NCBI GenBank assembly: GCA_041390465.1
Contig: JAWKPW010000010.1
Coordinates: 1 to 64,000, forward strand
Reading direction: 5' to 3'
DNA: 64,000 nucleotides
From: JAABRU01 sp041390465
GTDB lineage: Bacteria; Desulfobacterota; Desulfobacteria; Desulfobacterales; Desulfococcaceae
The notes beneath the pieces were generated by a model. It was given only the letters and a program-made list of their open reading frames with translations, was not told the DNA's origin and made no database searches. This document shows positions 6,771 to 17,642 of this stretch, piece by piece. The position numbers and the translations under genes were made by a program. Each line of letters begins with the position of its first letter. Position 1 is the first letter of the stretch.

Positions 6771-9700
6771 ATGCCGAAAATATTTGACAATATTTCCCTG
6801 CACCTGAAAACAGGGCTGCTGGATACCCTTGAAAGTTCCTTTCGCGCGGATTTCTGTGTGGGGTACTTCAATCTCAGGGGCTGGAAACTCCTGATGCCCC
6901 ATATTGCCCATTTCAAAGGGGAAGAGGAATGCTGCCGGGTGCTGGTGGGAATGCAGGCGCGGGAGGAAAGCATACTGCGCCAGAGGCTGGCAAAAAGCAG
7001 GGAAAGCATGATGGACAATCCCACTGCGCTGGCTTTGAAAAAGGAAACCGCAAAATCCTTTGCCAGACAGTTGACTTTTGGCATTCCCAGTGCCGAAGAT
7101 GAGGAAAATCTGAAAAAACTCAGGGGCCAGCTTGCGGAGAAAAAGGTGCGGGTCAAACTCTTTCTTGCCTATCCCTTACATGCCAAACTCTATCTTCTGC
7201 ACAGAAAAGACAAAATGGCCCCTGTAATCGGATACATCGGCAGCAGCAATCTGACCATGGCCGGGCTTTCCCGGCAGGGAGAACTGAATGTGGATGTATT
7301 GGAGCAGGACGCGGCTCAAAAACTTGCCCTGTGGTTTGAAGACCGGTGGCATGATCGCTGGTGTCTTGACATTTCAGAGGAACTGATTCAGATCATTGAT
7401 GAAAGCTGGGCCGGAGAAAACCGGATTCCGCCCTATTGGATTTATCTGAAAATTGCATACCATCTTTCACAGGAAGCCAGAAGTGGAATGGGAAATTATA
7501 TTGTTCCCAAGATTCTGCGCCCGGTTCTGCTGCCATTTCAGATCAATGCCGTGCTTGTTGCAGCACGGTATCTGGACAGACAGCGCGGGGTTCTCATCAG
7601 TGATGTGGTGGGACTGGGCAAAACCATGACTGCAACTGCGGTGGCAAAACTGTTTGAGGAAACCTTTTTCACTGAAACCCTGATTGTCTGTCCCAAAAAT
7701 CTTGTCCAAATGTGGGAAGGTTATGTTGAAACCTTCAAACTGAGAGCCAAATTGAAACATTTCCCAATTTGACAAAAAGTTCACAGAGAAGGCGCAGAAG
7801 ATTCCGGGTGGTGATTGTGGATGAAAGTCACAATCTCCGCAGCCTGGGAGGAAAACGCTATGCACTTGTAAAGACTATATTCAGGAAAATGAGGCGCGTG
7901 TGATTCTGCTCACAGCCACGCCCTACAACAAAACCTATGCAGACATTGCAAGTCAGTTGCGCCTGTTCATGCCGGAAGACAGAGAACTGGGCATCTGTCC
8001 TGAAAAACTCATCAGCGAACTCGGGGGACAGGCAATGTTTGTCAAACAATACCAGTGTTCTCCCGTGACGTTGTCTGCTTTTGAGAAAAGCGGATTTTCA
8101 GAAGACTGGCAGAATCTGCTGAAACTGTGCATGGTCAGAAGAACCCGCACCTTTGTCAGGGCAAATTATTCGCTTTATGATCCGGAAAGAAAACAGCATT
8201 ATCTGCATTTCACTGACGGCAGAATTGCCTATTTTCCGGAAAGAATTCCCCGTAAAATGGAATACGCATTCAATCCGGATGACAAAAGCGACAGTTATGT
8301 GAAACTTTATGATGAGGAAGTGGTGAATCTCATCACCGGCCTTTCTCTGCCCCGGTACGGACTGGGCAGTTACATTGACAGGGACAGGATGCCGAACGCG
8401 AACAGAGAGGAAAAACACATTATTGCCAATCTCAACCGCGCAGGCAGGCATCTGATGGGATTTTGCAGAACCAATCTTTTCAAACGGCTGGAAAGTTCGG
8501 GTTTTTCCTTTCTCCTGTCTTTGGCCCGGCATGTGCTGCGCAATCAGGTTTTTCTGTATGCCATTGAAAAGGATCTTCCCCTTCCCATCGGTCAGCAGGA
8601 AAGTGGCCAGCCTGATGAATTTCTGGAAGAAGATGACAATGGGGAATATACGGAAATCCGGCTGCTTTCCGACAGGGAGGAATACAGAAAACTTGCGGAA
8701 AAATACTATGAAAAATGCACAGGCCGCAAAAAAAGATACAAATGGATTTCTCCGGGACTGTTTGGGAAAAAACTGTCAGAGGCACTGAACACAGACACGG
8801 AAAAGATTCTCTGTCTTGTTGAAAGCGGAAAAAACTGGAATCCGGACGCGGATAAAAAACTCAATGCGCTGGAAGAACTTTGTGTCAAAATCCATAAGGA
8901 TGAAAAAATTCTGGTTTTCACCCAGTTTGCCGATACTGCCTCTTATCTGCATGAGCAGTTTGCAAAACGCGGGATTTCTGACCTTGCCTGTGCCACAGGT
9001 CAGGTGAAAAATCCCACGGAACTCGCGCACCGCTTCAGTCCGGTGAGCAATGCAGTCAAAGAGGTGAAAGAGGAAATACGCATTCTCATCAGCACAGATG
9101 TTCTGAGTGAGGGACAGAATCTGCAGGATGCCCACATTGTTGTGAATTATGATCTGCCCTGGGCCATTATCCGGCTGATACAGCGCGCGGGCCGTGTGGA
9201 TCGGATTGGGCAGAATTCTTCCAAAATCTTCTGCTATTCCTTTCTGCCACAGGATGGCATTGAAAAAATCATCGGTCTGAGAACCCGGCTTGCCGCGCGC
9301 ATCTGCGAAAATGCCGAGGCAGTGGGAACCGATGAGGTTTTCTTTGATGGCGATCCCGTGAACATTCAGGATTTGTACAATGAAAAATCCGGCATTCTGG
9401 ATGAGGAGGAAGGCGATGCGGATCTCAGTTCTCAGGCATATGAAATCTGGAATCAGGCCACAAAAGCCAATCCGGATCTGAAAAAGAAAATTCCGGGTCT
9501 GCCGGATGTGCTTTTTTCCACAAAAACACAGTCTGATGTTTTTGAAAACACTCTGATTTCATACCACAGAACCCGCGCAGGACAGGAGATTCTGACCTGG
9601 CTGAATGCCGATGGCAAAGTGATTTCCACAAATCCCTCAAAAATTCTGAAAATGGCAGAATGCGCATTGGACACACCGCAGGATGAACCTTTGGAAAATC

Positions 9701-10074
9701 ATCACGATTTGGTGGAAAAAGCAGTGAACATTGCGGAAACACAGATGAAATCCGGCGGACACCTTGGCACGAAATTCAGCACGGGAAGCAGGATTTATGA
9801 CATTCTCTGCCGCTATTATGAAAGTGTGAAAAACACGGTGTTTGCGGTGGATGAAATCAAAAAAAGCATTCATGACATTTTTCATTATCCGCTGCGGGAA
9901 AGCGCAAGGGAAATCATCAACCGCAGGATGCGGCTGGGAAGCACGGATGAGGAACTGGCAGTGCTGGTTATGCAGTTGCGGGAAGAGGGGCGGCTGTGTG
10001 TGATTCATGCAAAGGACAGGGAAAGTCTGGGAATTCCGCAGATTGTCTGTTCTTTGGGGATCAGAAAAAAGTAG
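6771..10074 (+). pseudogene. PLD-domain/SNF2-family helicase, frameshifted
   Basis: A protein of about 1,100 residues broken into 6771-7772 and about 7870-10074. The N-terminus has a phospholipase-D-like module with HAKLYLLHR (HxK) and GYIGSSNLT, followed by a SNF2 motor: Walker A DVVGLGKTMTA near residue 280, motif II VVIVDESHNLRS, motif III LLTATPYNK, and the C-terminal lobe with FTQFADTA, ISTDVLSEGQNLQDA and RAGRVDRIGQ. Motif II lies in a short stretch between two frameshifts (near 7770 and 7870), so full-length product is unlikely. Such helicases pair with N6-adenine methylases in restriction or defence loci such as DISARM-like systems; the matching methylase lies at 11317 and is also broken. 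Confidence 0.85.
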
Positions 10075-10137
10075 AACAAGCTTCCAACTTGTTCCACATG
10101 CAAAAAAAGCAGAACAGGCTTCCAGCTTGTTGCAGAT
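10073..10137. repeat. AGAACAAGCTTCCAGCTTGTT inverted units
   Basis: Two adjacent copies of AGAACARGCTTCCARCTTGTT just after the helicase stop. A third in inverted form (ACAAGCTGGAAGCTTGTTCT) lies at 11279-11299 just before the methylase. Each unit is itself a near-palindrome, and together they bracket the PIN gene pair. Confidence 0.6.
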
Positions 10138-10146
10138 AAGATTTCG

Positions 10147-10185
10147 CCCAGATTTGACAACTTTTCAAAAATTGTCAAATCTGGG
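10147..10185. repeat. TTGACAACTTT palindrome, family A (copy 2)
   Basis: CCCAGATTTGACAACTTTTC followed by its complement ending TTGTCAAATCTGGG: a hairpin of nearly 40 bp downstream of the helicase remnant. Confidence 0.75.
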
Positions 10186-10264
10186 CATCCAAACATAAAG
10201 ATGATATTTCGGCTGTAGTTAACCATTACCATTTACAGAGGACAATGGAGAGGAATAAGCAGAG

Positions 10265-10720
10265 ATGAAAAAAATTCGTGTATATCTGGATAATTGTTGC
10301 TATAACAGACCATTTGACGATCAGGAACAGATAATAATACGGCTTGAATCAGAAGCAAAGATGGAAATCCAGTCCAAAGTAAAAAATGGAGAAATTGAAT
10401 TGGTTTGGTCATTTATGCTGGATTATGAAAACAGTCAAAATATTGATTTCGAAAAAAAGACCAAAATATTTGAGTGGGAAAAATATGCGGAAACATATTT
10501 TATAGGAACCGAAAAAACTGCTGAAATTGCAAATACATTTGTTCAAAAAGGAATAAAAGGCAAGGATGCTGTTCATCTTGCATGTGCAGCAGAAAGTGCA
10601 TGTGATTATTTTATTACAACCGACAAAGGAATTGTCAAAAAGCGTAATTTAATCAAAGAAATTGAGATAATCAATCCATTGGAATATTTTTTCAAAACAG
10701 GAGAAAATGATGAAAAGTGA
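10265..10720 (+). CDS. PIN-domain protein, probable toxin
   Basis: 151 residues with a PIN-like ribonuclease layout: KKIRVYLDNCCYNRPFDD at the start (first acidic residue in YLDN), KGIKGKDAVHLACAAES (acidic KD.VHLA motif) and CDYFITTDKGIVKK (TTD). A metal-dependent RNase role is inferred. The next gene overlaps it by 14 bp, so this looks like a toxin-first toxin-antitoxin pair. It sits between the helicase and methylase of the broken defence locus, flanked by short inverted repeats, and its frame is intact although its neighbours are not. Confidence 0.75.
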   Translation: MKKIRVYLDNCCYNRPFDDQEQIIIRLESEAKMEIQSKVKNGEIELVWSFMLDYENSQNIDFEKKTKIFEWEKYAETYFIGTEKTAEIANTFVQKGIKGKDAVHLACAAESACDYFITTDKGIVKKRNLIKEIEIINPLEYFFKTGENDEK

Positions 10721-10934
10721 TATTGAGATAAGACAGGAAGGTTTTCAGGTTTTGTTTGCCAATATGGACTTTATTGATGCAGAGAAATTTATTGCACTGA
10801 TGAGGCGTGATCGTTTTGATTACACAAAATGGCGTGAAAACCTGTTTGAAAATATGTCTGTGGAAGAATTGATTGAAAAAGGAAGAAAATTTGCTGTCGA
10901 TTTCCGAAAAATCAAAGGAAATTTGGCAGACTGA
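10707..10934 (+). CDS. Small protein coupled to the PIN gene, probable antitoxin
   Basis: 75 residues (MMKSDIEIRQEGFQVLFANM...). No family is recognised beyond a helical, acidic/basic composition. It begins 14 bp inside the PIN gene, which implies translational coupling. Position and size suggest an antitoxin; the two Met codons at the start are both possible starts. Confidence 0.6.
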   Translation: MMKSDIEIRQEGFQVLFANMDFIDAEKFIALMRRDRFDYTKWRENLFENMSVEELIEKGRKFAVDFRKIKGNLAD

Positions 10935-10959
10935 CCCGGAGGGGTGAATGCTGTTACGT

Positions 10960-11058
10960 CAGGGGCGAAGGAGTCCCGAACTGAAAGTTTGGGACACTGA
11001 AATGATTCGGAAAATACAGCCAAAATTCCGTTTCACTTCATTTTGGCACTCCGGAACC
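10960..11058. repeat. ~100 bp dispersed repeat (copy 1)
   Basis: Segment from CAGGGGCGAAGGAGTCCCGA to TTTTGGCACTCCGGAACC. A copy with about 80-85% visible identity lies inside the family C element at 54418-54516. The rest of 10935-11316 also holds an AAACCCTAAGGGTTTT palindrome (11090-11123) and one family C right end (11174-11191); no gene is seen. Confidence 0.65.
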
Positions 11059-11316
11059 GGATAAGGGTCTGTATCAAAATAAGTTGTTCCAAACCCTAAG
11101 GGTTTTGAAAACCCTTAGGGTTTATGGGCAGAAAATTGTACAGGTTATTTTTTTACAAACTCTAAGCATATTTTCAACGGAGAATTGGTATTACTCGAAT
11201 CATGGTTTGTGCAATTCGTGCAGATTCGTGTTATTCGTGGCTGATTTAAAGCCAAATCTTCCCTGTGATTTGGAAAAACAAGCTGGAAGCTTGTTCTGCT
11301 TTATGTTGGGAGACTT

Positions 11317-14300
11317 ATGAACACCATCAGCAAAAAACAGTTTAAAGACTGCATTGAGAATTTTGATTTCACCACCCTTTTCAATTATCTGGGATGGACT
11401 TTTTCGGATGAAAATTTTTCCGTGAAAGTGAAAGAGAATATTTATCCATTCCATATTGTTGCAGAAAAAGGCGGGTTCCGGATCATTGTGTTCCGGGCAG
11501 CAGAGGATCAGGATCTGCCGGATTACAGCACCCGGATGCTGCTGGACAGAAAAATTGCAGAACTGTACCGGGAGCATCTGCTGATTTTCTGCAATAAAAA
11601 CAATACAGAGCAGATTTGGCAGATTTTTGTGAAAGAAGCGGGAAAGCCCGCGCGCCTAAGCCAGACCCGGTGGCACAAAGGTCAGGAACCTGAGCTTTTG
11701 TATCAGAAAACCGCAAATCTGTTTTTCACCCTTGATGAGGAGGAAAACATCACCATCAGCGATGTGGTGGAACGGGTGAATGAAAATTTCCGCAAAAATG
11801 TGGAACAGGTCACGAAAAAATTCTATGAAAATTTCCGCAAAGAACACAGAAAATTCATTGATTTCATTAAGGGAATTTCTGATCTCGCGGACAGGGAATG
11901 GTATTCCTCCCTGATGCTCAACCGCCTGATGTTCTGCTATTTCATTCAGAAAAAGGGATTTCTTGACAGCAATCTGAATTATCTGAAGGAAAAACTGGAA
12001 CAATGTCAGAAAAAGAAAGGAAAAGACAAATTTTATGTCAGTTTTTACAGAAACTTTCTGCTGACTTTGTTTCATCACGGGCTGGGAGCGCCGGAACATT
12101 CGGCGGAAGTGAAGAAGGAACTGGGGAAAATTCCCTATCTCAACGGCGGTCTGTTTGACATTCATGAACTGGAAAGGGAGTATGAGAAAATTGATATTGC
12201 AGATGAGGCATTTGTCAATATTTTCCAGTTCTTTGATCAGTACAACTGGCATCTGGACACCCGGATGGGGGCATCCGGCAAAGATGTGAATCCGGATGTG
12301 ATTGGCTATATTTTTGAAAAATTCATCAATGACCGCGCCAAAATGGGCGCATATTACACCAAAGAGGATATTACGGATTACATCAGCAAAAACTGCATTC
12401 TGCCGTATCTTTTTGATCAAACCAAACGCAGTTATGCCAAAGCATTCAAAAAAGATTCAGAAATCTGGAATATGCTGAAACAAAGCCCTGATGCCTATAT
12501 TTACGATGCTGTGAAAAAAGGCGCGGAACTGCCATTGCCGGAAGAAATTGCTGTGGGAATGGACACGGAAAAACCCAATCTTCTGGAGCGGAGAAAGGGA
12601 TGGAACAAGTCTGCTCCGGATGAATTTGCGCTGCCAACGGAAATCTGGCGGGAAGTGGTGGAGCGGCGCACGCGTTACAAGGAAGTGAAGGAGAAAATTG
12701 AAAACGGGGAGATTGACAATATCAATGATTTCATCACGCACAATCTGAACATCCGCCAGTTTTCGCAGGATGTGATTGACAATACAAACGATCCGGATTT
12801 CCTGCGCCATTTTTACAGGGCTTTGAATGAAATCAGCATTCTGGACCCGACCTGCGGATCAGGAGCCTTTCTGTTTGCAGCCATGAACATTCTGGAGCCT
12901 CTGTATGAATCCTGCCTGCACCGGATGGAAAATTTTGTGGCAGAGGCTCCCAAAGGCAGGTACGCAAAGTTTGAAAAAATTCTGGAGCAGGTGAAAAGCC
13001 CGGCACATCCGAATCTGAAATATTTTGTTTACAAGAGCATTATTCTGCACAATCTTCATGGTGTTGACATTATGAAGGAAGCAGTGGAAATTGCCAAACT
13101 CCGGCTGTTTTTAAAACTGGCTGCAACTGTGCAGCCGGATTACAGAAAGGAAAATCTGGGTTTGGAGCCGCTGCCGGATATTGATTTCAATATCCGGGCA
13201 GGAAATTCGCTGGTGGGGTTTGCCACGGAAAAGGAGCTGGAAAACGCGTTTGCAGGCAAACTGGATTTTGACAGAGATATGGAAAAAATCAAAGAAAAAT
13301 GTGATGTTGCTGCCCGTGCATTTCAGCGGTACAGGGAAATCCAGTTGGGTTATGGGGACAGTCACAAAGGCTTTGCGCAGGCAAAGGAAGATTTGAATAA
13401 GCGGCTGAACGAACTGAATTCTGAACTGAATCACCTGCTGCACAAGCAGAGCAGTGAACTGGAATACAGCAAATGGCTGAAATCTCATCAGCCTTTTCAC
13501 TGGTTTGCGGAGTTTTATGAAATTATCCATGAAAAAGGGGGATTTGATGTGATTATTGGGAATCCGCCGTATGTGGAGTATTCCAAAGTGAAAAAAGAAT
13601 ATCAAATAAAAGGATATGAAACAGAAAGTTGTGGCAATTTATACGTATTTACTGTGGATCGCTGTATTCAACTTTCAAAACCGGATAGAAAAATAGGGAT
13701 GATTGTTCCTATTTCGAGTATCTGTACTGACAGAATGATCGAATATCAAAAAATTATTTCAGAGAATAACACATGGAACAGTTTATTCGCCGAAAGACCA
13801 AGTAACTTTTTGATGGTGCAGAAAGAAATTTAGCTATTTCATTATTCAAAAAAATCCAGAAAAATAAAATAAATGAAATATTTACTACTTATTATTATAA
13901 TCAAGATTCTTCTTTTAGAGTATTTATTTCAAAATATTTCATATACAGAGGCCAAGTCAACAATAACAACAGGAATAGTTCCAAAGATAGCTCCAATGAA
14001 GGAGTATCTATAATTAATACATTGCGAAAGTTCAAAAAAATATTGGTTTTTATTGTTCAAAAACTAAAACGTCCCATTTTTTATATTACAGAAATAGTGG
14101 AGGACGATATTGGAAAATTATTACTGATTTTCAACCTAAATTTTACTTAAATGGGGAAAAAAGGTTTCTTCAAGAAGAAGCTATTTATATTTTAATGATA
14201 CAGATACTATGAAAATTGCAGTTGCTATTTTAAAATAGTTCTATTTATTACTATTGGTATTATATAATACGATACAATTACAAGAACAAATAATCAAGTG

Positions 14301-14623
14301 ATTTAAAAAAATTTCCATTTTGAATTTAATATGCTGTCAGAAAAAGATAGGAAAGAAAAGATTAATTAATGTTTGCGATAAACTAATGATTGATTTGAAT
14401 AACAATTCGATTATGCAACAGGCAAAATATCATTACAGGTGATGTAGAATTTCAACAATTTTTTCCACAGAAATCTAAAGACATAATTGATGAAATAGAT
14501 GCGGCACTTGCAGAACATTACGGTTTTACCCAGGAGGAACTGGATTTCATCATCAATTACGACATCAAATACCGCATGGGAAAAGAACTGGAATTCTGTC
14601 TGAACCCTGATTCACATGATTAA
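11317..14623 (+). pseudogene. N6-adenine DNA methylase (Eco57I/type IIG-like), frameshifted
   Basis: The first 838 codons are open (11317-13833) and contain the SAM-binding motif I LDPTCGSGAFLFAAMN near residue 510 and the catalytic motif IV DVIIGNPPYVEYSK near residue 745, preceded by GAYYTKEDITDYIS. Beyond 13833 the target-recognition part continues only in alternating frames (LAISLFKKIQK, LNGEKRFLQEEA, MKIAVAILNSSLF) to a clean C-terminal end, AALAEHYGFTQEELDFIINY...CLNPDSHD, at 14623. Expected product ~1,100 residues. It methylates adenine in DNA in related BREX/DISARM/type IIG-like systems; here the specificity region is destroyed. Confidence 0.85.
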
Positions 14624-14735
14624 AGGATTAAAGGATTGAAAAATCGTACAGACTGTCTCAATCATGACAATCCCTTAATCAGGTTAATCATGGTTCAGAC
14701 AACTTTGAAAATAAAGAACAGGAAAGGAAAATCTG

Positions 14736-15008
14736 ATGAAAACAGTCATGGTGCATATAAACGATGACGCAAAATTTCATTTTGTTGTCAATTTGTTAAG
14801 CAAACTCCATTTTGTTCAGGTCGAAGAATGTATGCAGACAGACAGTACCGAAGATTCTGACAGGAACATCCCCACACTCGGAGATCTTCTTGACTCCGGT
14901 TTTGCAGGATTATGGAGCAGCAGAACCGAAATGGAAGACAGCCCCGCATTTGCCAGAAAACTCAGAAAAGAAGCTGTAAACAGAGGGATAGGAAATGTAT
15001 TTTCTTGA
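14736..15008 (+). CDS. VapB-like antitoxin candidate
   Basis: 90 residues starting MKTVMVHINDDAKFHFVVN, preceded by an AGGAAAG ribosome binding site. No DNA-binding domain is certain. The gene overlaps the following PIN gene by 14 bp, the normal layout of antitoxin-toxin pairs, and contains a DLLDSGFAGLW segment typical of toxin-neutralising tails. Confidence 0.65.
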   Translation: MKTVMVHINDDAKFHFVVNLLSKLHFVQVEECMQTDSTEDSDRNIPTLGDLLDSGFAGLWSSRTEMEDSPAFARKLRKEAVNRGIGNVFS

Positions 15009-15390
15009 TACAGATGTTCTGATAGATGTTCTGAGGAAACATCCTCCCGCGATAACATGGATAAATTCGGCAAAAAAACAAAAATTTCTGCTATCAGGAT
15101 TTGTTTTTATGGAACTTGTTCAGGGATGCCGGAACCGTGAACATCATGATCAGTTATTCAGAATACTGAACACATACAGACTGATGAATTCTGTCAAATG
15201 GCCGTCTGCTGAAACCTGCAAACGTGCTGCCGACATATTTTCATTATATCATCTCAGTCATGGAATAAGCATTATAGACGTACTGGTGGGGCAGCACGCT
15301 TGTGATATGCAAATTCCCCTGTGTACTTTTAATGCCAAACATTACGAGATTATTCCGGGCATAATCATTCACAAACCCTATGAACGTTAA
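14995..15390 (+). CDS. vapC: VapC-like PIN-domain toxin
   Basis: 131-residue PIN ribonuclease: MYFLDTDVLIDVLRKHPPA (first Asp pair), GFVFMELVQGCRN (conserved Glu), HGISIIDVLVGQHA (third acidic position) and TFNAKHYEIIPGI at the end. VapC toxins cut tRNA or rRNA. Start chosen at ATG overlapping the antitoxin gene. Complete, with no frameshift. Confidence 0.8.
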   Translation: MYFLDTDVLIDVLRKHPPAITWINSAKKQKFLLSGFVFMELVQGCRNREHHDQLFRILNTYRLMNSVKWPSAETCKRAADIFSLYHLSHGISIIDVLVGQHACDMQIPLCTFNAKHYEIIPGIIIHKPYER

Positions 15391-15414
15391 AGAAAAACAG
15401 GGAGAAATTGAAAT

Positions 15415-15705
15415 ATGAACGAAATGACAACCATCCGTATTTCCAGAAAAGAACTGACTGAAGTTCTGCAGGCATACCACACCATCAGAAATTTCCTTGC
15501 AAAAATAGTCGCACCGGATGAATTGTATCAGGACAAATTTCTCAAAGACCTGCAAAAGGCACAAACTGAAATTGCCTCCGGGCAGTATGAAGAGGTGAAA
15601 ACCTGGTCAGATCCGAATATTGAACTGCCGAGTGTAAGCACGGGAATTGAAGATTTTTCCATCAATCACGACCATTATCTTTATGGGACTTCCAAAATAT
15701 CATGA
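15415..15705 (+). CDS. Small hypothetical protein, antitoxin-like position
   Basis: 96 residues (MNEMTTIRISRKELTEVLQ...). It follows vapC by 25 bp with a GGGAGAAATTG ribosome binding site. The N-terminal TIRISRKEL resembles antitoxin or small DNA-binding proteins, but the family is not recognised. The second Met (15424) is an equally good start. Confidence 0.45.
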   Translation: MNEMTTIRISRKELTEVLQAYHTIRNFLAKIVAPDELYQDKFLKDLQKAQTEIASGQYEEVKTWSDPNIELPSVSTGIEDFSINHDHYLYGTSKIS

Positions 15706-15745
15706 AACCGGTAATGCTGATTTCCGCAACATCAGAGGAGGCGTT

Positions 15746-15961
15746 ATGAGAAGCATGGAAGTGAATGCCCGTGTGGGATCAGACGGTGTACTGAAAGTGC
15801 TGATGCCGGAAGATACAGCAGGCAGAGAAATCCGTATTGTGATGGTTTTTGAAACAATGCGGCACAATCATGAACCTGTCCGGTTCCGCAAAACTGGATG
15901 GCCTGAAGGTTTTTTTGACAATATTGCCGGAAGCCTGCCGGATTTTCCGGATATTGAATAG
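15746..15961 (+). CDS. Antitoxin-like protein lacking its toxin
   Basis: 71 residues: MRSMEVNARVGSDGVLKVLM...REIRIVMVF...GWPEGFFDNIAGSLPDFPDIE. This pattern (beta-strand N-terminus, then a W-x-x-GFF.NIAGSL tail) is that of antitoxins that precede PIN toxins. AGAGGAGG lies seven bases upstream of the ATG. Instead of a toxin gene, the downstream sequence is a DUF1016 fragment, and the last 17 codons are duplicated at 17309. Confidence 0.55.
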   Translation: MRSMEVNARVGSDGVLKVLMPEDTAGREIRIVMVFETMRHNHEPVRFRKTGWPEGFFDNIAGSLPDFPDIE

Positions 15962-16138
15962 GAAGGGGATTTTGAAAAAGGAAGAAATTCTGCAAAACAC
16001 AAGGGCAGATTACGGAAAACAAATTGTGTCGACACTGTCGACACAATTGAAAAACAAATTTGGAAAAAATTTTGAGTTAAGAAATGTAAGAAGAATGATG
16101 CAGTTTGCAGAGCAATTTTCAAATATCTCAATTGCCGT
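15909..16138 (+). repeat. Direct repeat, left copy, carrying a DUF1016 (YhcG) N-terminal fragment
   Basis: About 230 bp repeated at 17309-17539 with few differences. It includes the end of the antitoxin-like gene and then a frame reading ILQNTRADYGKQIVSTLSTQ and FELRNVRRMMQFAEQFSNIS, the N-terminal domain of DUF1016/YhcG PD-(D/E)XK proteins. The rest of that protein is absent. The two copies flank the IS4-like remnant. Confidence 0.75.
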
Positions 16139-16240
16139 CAAAAAAAGTTTATCATTTGATTTATTTTTCAGTCCTGCACAAAAGCAATGCAAGGTAGAGG
16201 GCACCACTATATTTGTATAAATAGAGATTTCCAAATGACT

Positions 16241-17308
16241 TTTGGAAGACGAGCTTAAAGCATTAGTATATTTTCATCTTCAGGAACATACCTCAGCACA
16301 ACATTTACTTCAAGTGCTGGAAGAAGATGATTTTGGTAAGAGAGCATATTGCTCCGAAAAGATGGAATTAAAAAGAGCAAGCTTTTTTTTCTTGAAGCAC
16401 AAATCATATAGGGACTTGAGCAGTTTCTTTATGTATTTTCCTGTTCGCAAATTCAAAAGCTCGCGGGTATATTGCCCCAAAATTATTCTGAATTGGGAGA
16501 GAGCTTGTTGGTGCAATTGACGGCTCGCTTATTGATGCCGTCCTTCTGATGACTTGGCTGACGTCACAGGAATGTGAGTTTAAAAAGGCCAAAGTTCAAG
16601 ATGGGTTTTGATATAAATCGCTCAATTCCTGTGAAAACTGTTTTTAACCGAAGGCAAAGTGAGCAGAACGCCCTTTGTCAGTCAAATCCTCGCCGGGAGA
16701 AACCGGTGTAATGGACAGAGGTTATCAGTGGTCACAAAAAGTTCTGATCAATGGCAGGAAGAGTGATAATTTTTCGCCTGTCGAATCAAAGTCGGTACAA
16801 AGAAAACAATCATAAAAGCTTTTATGAAGTCGACCCTGAAAGTTTTGTTTTCTTTGATGCCATTGTACTTTGGGGGACACCGGAAGTGTCAATCAGACAC
16901 AAAAGGAACTTCGATTGACAGGTTATGTGAAACTGAAGGTGTCAAATATTGGATAGCAAGTAACCGTCTTGACTCTACAGCAACAGATTGCATTGTATAT
17001 GGTGCTCCGGTGGGAGGCAGAAAAAGCTTTGCCCTGGTGGAAACGCCATCTTAAAGTTTATCACTGATTGCAAGCAAGTAAGCATGGTTTAATGGTCGTG
17101 ATACTGGCAGGTTTAATTACTTATCTCCTTGCTGGCAATATACTGCTGCAAGGCATAATGAACCGGTCAGCATTAAAAGGGTCAGGGAGCTTGAATACAA
17201 ATTCAAAAATGAATTACGAAGAGGTGAAAGCAAGTTTGAAGAACAATTTTTCAAAGAACAAAGAAAGTCTTATTGGTTATATGCAAAAACCTAACCGGAA
17301 ATTACTTG
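16241..17308 (+). pseudogene. IS4-family transposase remnant
   Basis: Fragments in shifting frames match an IS4-type transposase: ELKALVYFHLQEHTSAQHLL, AIDGSLIDAVL (DDE region, first Asp), TGVMDRGYQWSQKVLI, VFFDAIVLWGTPEV, GVKYWIASNRLDST, AEKAF.WWKRHLKVYH and YGLMV.ILAGLITYLL. At least six frame changes and internal deletions make it non-functional. It lies exactly between the two copies of the ~230 bp direct repeat. Confidence 0.8.
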
Positions 17309-17539
17309 GGTTTTTTGACAATATTGCCGGAAGCCTGCCGGATTTTCCGGATATTGAATAGAAGCGGGATTTGAAAAAGGAAGAAATTCTGCAAAACACA
17401 AGGGCAGATTACGGAAAACAAATTGCAAGTCGACACTGACGACACAATTGAAAAAACAAATTTGAAAAAATTTTGAGTTAAGAAATGTAAGAATAATGAT
17501 GCAGTTTGCAGAGCAATTTTCAAATATCTCAATTGCCGT
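17309..17539 (+). repeat. Direct repeat, right copy, with DUF1016 fragment
   Basis: Second copy of the 15909-16138 repeat. It starts inside the codons GFFDNIAGSL of the antitoxin and ends at ISIAV. It carries extra small indels (for example AATTGCAAGTCGAC instead of AATTGTGTCGAC) that break the DUF1016 frame further. Confidence 0.75.
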
Positions 17540-17642
17540 TGTCTGTCACGACAATTGGAGCTGATCCCATTTTCAGTATGCAGGATTGCTTATGCACCAA
17601 TGATTGTACCAGCGGTTGGGAACAGGAGATTTAAAAACAGAA

